Source: Microlunatus capsulatus (GTDB lineage Bacteria > Actinomycetota > Actinomycetes > Propionibacteriales > Propionibacteriaceae). Taken from it: a DNA stretch of 64,000 nucleotides. The position numbers were made by a program, and so were the translations under genes. Numbering within the stretch: position 1 is the first letter of the stretch; each line of letters begins with the position of its first letter. The stretch is taken from the NCBI RefSeq assembly GCF_017876495.1, contig NZ_JAGIOB010000001.1:4216001-4280000 (forward strand). The letters are read 5' to 3'. The notes beneath the pieces were generated by a model that worked only from the letters and a program-made list of their open reading frames with translations, ran no database searches and was not told where the DNA came from. Below are positions 61,781-64,000 of this stretch, one piece after another.

Positions 61781-63157
61781 TCAGCGCAGGGCGAGCTTCA
61801 CCTTGATCGAGTCGCCGGTGAGGTCACCGGTGGAGGTGAAGGAGTACAGCCCGAGCGGCGGGCCGTCGAAGGTGGCGCGCCGGCCGTCGACGGTGCCCTC
61901 GGCCTTGAAGTTGTACTTCGGGTAGAAGGTGCCCTCGACCACGGACGGGTCCTGGTAGTCCAAGGTGACCCGGGCGTTCTTGAACGGGTCGTTGGTCAGC
62001 GACCAACGGACGGTCTTCTCGTCGACCTTCTGGTTGTCCCGGGCCCGGAGCCGGTTGGGGCAGCCGGACGGGGCGAGCTTGCGCTGGTCGAGGCATTTGT
62101 CAAGGGCGGCCTCGGTGCTCTTGAGGAAGGCCGCCTTGGCGTCCTTGGTCAGCGTGGGCGTGAGCCGCGGCGAGGTGTAGTCCGAGGGGCCGGTGAGCGT
62201 CAGGGTGGCCTTGTCGCCGTAGCTCACCCACTTCGAGGACGTGGTGAAGGCGTAGGTGCCGGGCAGCAGGGTGACCTTGTCCTGCTCCACCGCGACGCCG
62301 TTGATGAGCAGGGGCAGGGTCTCGTCGCGCTGGTAGCTGAGGTCGAACTCGTTGACGCCGCGGGTGATCTTCCAGGCCCCGCCCGTCTCGCTGACGGAGA
62401 ACTCCTCGACGACCGGCTGCTTGCCGAGGGTGTAGCGGGCCGTCACGCGGGAGACGTACTCGTCGGTGACCTCGGGCACGTCGATCGCCGTCAGCGGGGC
62501 CTTCTTGGCCGACGCCTCGAGCACGGGCTTCGTCATGAAGGTGGTGTCGGCCGGCGGGGTGCGGAGGAAGCCGATGGCCGCCTCGCCGTCGCTGGCCGCC
62601 ACGGCCTCGAGGTAGCCGCGGACGACGTCAGAGGGCTTGGCGGCGGCGGCCGGCTCCGAGGTGCTGCCGCCGGGGCCGGTCGCCACGTCGTCGTCGTCGC
62701 CGCCGGTGAGGGCGGCGACCGTGATGCCGCCGACGAGGAGCAGGAACGCCACGCCGGCGCCGATGAGGATGAGCGGCAGCCGGGACTTCTTGCCGCCGCC
62801 GCTCCCGGTCGCGCCGGGCCCGTACGGCGAGCCGTAGGGGCCGCCGGGGCCACCGGGGCCGGTGGGTCCACCCGGACCGCCGGGGCCGGGGCCGTAGGGG
62901 GCGCCGGGGATCGCGTTGTAGGTGGCCGGTCCGCCGCCGTAGGGCTGGCCGGGGCCGGGCTGCCCGGGTCCGGGCTGACCCTGGGGGCCCGGGCCGTAGG
63001 GCTGGCCAGGGCTGGCGGGGGGCTGCTGGCCGTAGGGGTTCGGGGGGCCCGGCTGCGGTCCGGGACCCGACGCGGGGCCGGGTCCGGTGGCGGGGTCGGG
63101 CTGGAACTGCGGGCCGCGCGGCTCGGGCTGCGCGTCGGGGCGCTCGGCGTCGGTCAC
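61781..63157 (-). CDS. Proline/glycine-rich single-pass membrane protein
   Basis: A 458-residue protein. The first 120 residues are a cytoplasmic Pro/Gly/Tyr/Gln-rich, low-complexity region with repeated GPGQP- and GPGGPGG-type units. One transmembrane helix follows (about 128-150, LPLILIGAGVAFLLLVGGITVAAL), then an extracytoplasmic domain of about 300 residues with two NTF2/TcaA-like beta-rich modules and a Cys pair (ALDKCLDQRKLAPSGCP). This resembles many actinobacterial membrane proteins of unknown function. It is divergent from the ABC permease gene. Confidence 0.78.
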   Translation of the reverse strand: MTDAERPDAQPEPRGPQFQPDPATGPGPASGPGPQPGPPNPYGQQPPASPGQPYGPGPQGQPGPGQPGPGQPYGGGPATYNAIPGAPYGPGPGGPGGPTGPGGPGGPYGSPYGPGATGSGGGKKSRLPLILIGAGVAFLLLVGGITVAALTGGDDDDVATGPGGSTSEPAAAAKPSDVVRGYLEAVAASDGEAAIGFLRTPPADTTFMTKPVLEASAKKAPLTAIDVPEVTDEYVSRVTARYTLGKQPVVEEFSVSETGGAWKITRGVNEFDLSYQRDETLPLLINGVAVEQDKVTLLPGTYAFTTSSKWVSYGDKATLTLTGPSDYTSPRLTPTLTKDAKAAFLKSTEAALDKCLDQRKLAPSGCPNRLRARDNQKVDEKTVRWSLTNDPFKNARVTLDYQDPSVVEGTFYPKYNFKAEGTVDGRRATFDGPPLGLYSFTSTGDLTGDSIKVKLALR

Positions 63158-63401
63158 GGTTCTCCTCGGGTGGCTCAGGGCGGGCGGGCTCGGTCGCAGA
63201 CCCTAGCCGCCCCCGAGGTCAGCAGGGCCGCGAACGGTGCTTCTTGACCAATCCGTGGCCAAGAGCGGTGGCTTTCCCCAGCCGACCGCCGTCGGCGACG
63301 CGCGCAGGGCTCCGGGGGTGGCGTCGCGGGCGGGGGAGCGCGGGATAGGTTCCCGACGTGTCCCCTGTGAATGAGGTCACCCGGCGCCGAGGCCGGGCCC
63401 G

Positions 63402-64000
63402 GTGACCGCCGTGACGTCGGTGGCCGAGCGCGAGCGGACGGGCCGCCGGCCCCGGAGCCGGCCGAGCTGGGGCGCCTTCCTCTACCTCGTCCCCGCGCTG
63501 GCGGTGTTCGTGGCCTTCTTCTTCGTGCCGCTCGCCCGCTCCTTCTACCTGTCGTTCCAGCGCAGCGACCTCTTCGGCCGACCCAGCGGCTCCGTCGGCT
63601 GGAAGCACTACGCCGACCTGTTCACCGATCCGGGGTTCGGCAAGGTGCTGCTGGTCACGCTGGGGTTCGTGCTGCTCACCGTCATCCCGAGCATGGTCAT
63701 CGGGCTGGTCCTCGCCCTGGCCCTGCAGAACCGGATCCGTGCGGTGAAGTTCTTCCGCACCGCGTTCGCCCTGCCGTTCGCCTTCTCCGTCGCCACCGCC
63801 GCCGTGCTGTTCGGGGTCATGCTCAACCCGGCCACCGGCGTGGTGAACGGCCTGCTGTCGCGGCTCGGCGTCGCCCCGGTGGGCTGGCTGACGGACCCGG
63901 CGTGGGCGCTCCTCTCGGTCGCGGTCACCTCGGTGTGGATGCAGGTCGGCTACAACCTGCTGGTGCTGTCCGCCGGCCTCGGCGCCGTGCCCGACGACGT
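63402..64000 (+). CDS. Carbohydrate ABC transporter permease (MalF/UgpA-like), 5' part
   Basis: The open frame runs off the right edge, giving 199 codons. A basic start (RERTGRRPRSRPSWG) is followed by transmembrane helices at about residues 24-45 and 83-105 and further helices, with LVPALAVFVAFFFVPLARSFYLSF and SFQRSDLFG typical of the first sugar-permease subunit. TAGGTT at 63346-63351 is a possible -10. GTG codons at 63402, 63411 and 63420 are alternative starts; the first overlaps the end of a 12-codon upstream frame (GTGA). Confidence 0.82.
   Translation, partial: MTAVTSVAERERTGRRPRSRPSWGAFLYLVPALAVFVAFFFVPLARSFYLSFQRSDLFGRPSGSVGWKHYADLFTDPGFGKVLLVTLGFVLLTVIPSMVIGLVLALALQNRIRAVKFFRTAFALPFAFSVATAAVLFGVMLNPATGVVNGLLSRLGVAPVGWLTDPAWALLSVAVTSVWMQVGYNLLVLSAGLGAVPDD

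Overview
The window is about 64 kb of very GC-rich (clearly above 70%) actinobacterial chromosome. The neighbourhoods (ceoBC-type TrkA pair with an APC permease and a TrmA-like methyltransferase; dxs, RNase D, DUF3000 and hemE; a ferredoxin-type sulfite reductase operon; two PPK2 polyphosphate kinases) and the recurring intergenic palindrome built on CCTGAGCCTGTCGAAGG point to Propionibacteriales, perhaps near Microlunatus/Friedmanniella. That placement is inference. Most of the window is ordinary, tightly packed chromosome. No rRNA, tRNA or CRISPR array was seen.

Layout. 1-7.1 kb: DUF3159 tail, secreted FG-GAP protein, YchJ, TrkA pair, APC permease and RNA methyltransferase. 7.1-9.9 kb: lipoprotein, glutathionylspermidine-synthase-like ATP-grasp enzyme and DUF350 membrane protein. 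9.9-16.9 kb: S9 peptidase, aconitase behind a perfect palindrome, PPK2, NADPH-FMN reductase. 16.9-25 kb: glycosyltransferase, haem-oxygenase-like iron protein, CDGSH protein, CYP152 P450, a TPP-riboswitch-controlled ECF transporter and manganese catalase; several of these oxidative-stress-type genes share a sigmaB-like promoter. 25-31 kb: MOSC protein, secreted phosphoesterase, membrane glycosyltransferase, small kinase and HIT protein. 31-45 kb: a small gene under a perfect LexA box, dxs, DUF2071, glutathione peroxidase, fadAB behind a palindromic operator, RNase D/DUF3000, the coproporphyrin-branch haem operon (hemE, cgoX, chdC), MsrB and a LigD-type polymerase.

45.4-48.3 kb: a 2.85 kb prophage remnant sits in the 3' end of the LigD-type polymerase gene. 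It is bounded by 51-bp direct repeats and carries a tyrosine integrase, the C-terminal fragment of a tail tape measure protein, and three small genes. It supplies a recoded replacement for the last codons of the host gene; the original tail lies stranded at the far end. This is the most unusual structure in the window.

48.3-64 kb: small membrane protein, RibD-like reductase, second PPK2, a long nested inverted repeat, an eight-gene assimilatory sulfate operon (with a probable cysteine-type leader peptide in front, and a small zinc-ribbon protein and a sirohydrochlorin chelatase inside), YihY-type membrane protein, GH15 enzyme, VOC protein, proline-rich membrane protein and the start of a sugar ABC permease.

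Many genes have a TAnnnT hexamer 6-8 nt before the start codon, which suggests leaderless transcription and supports several start choices.
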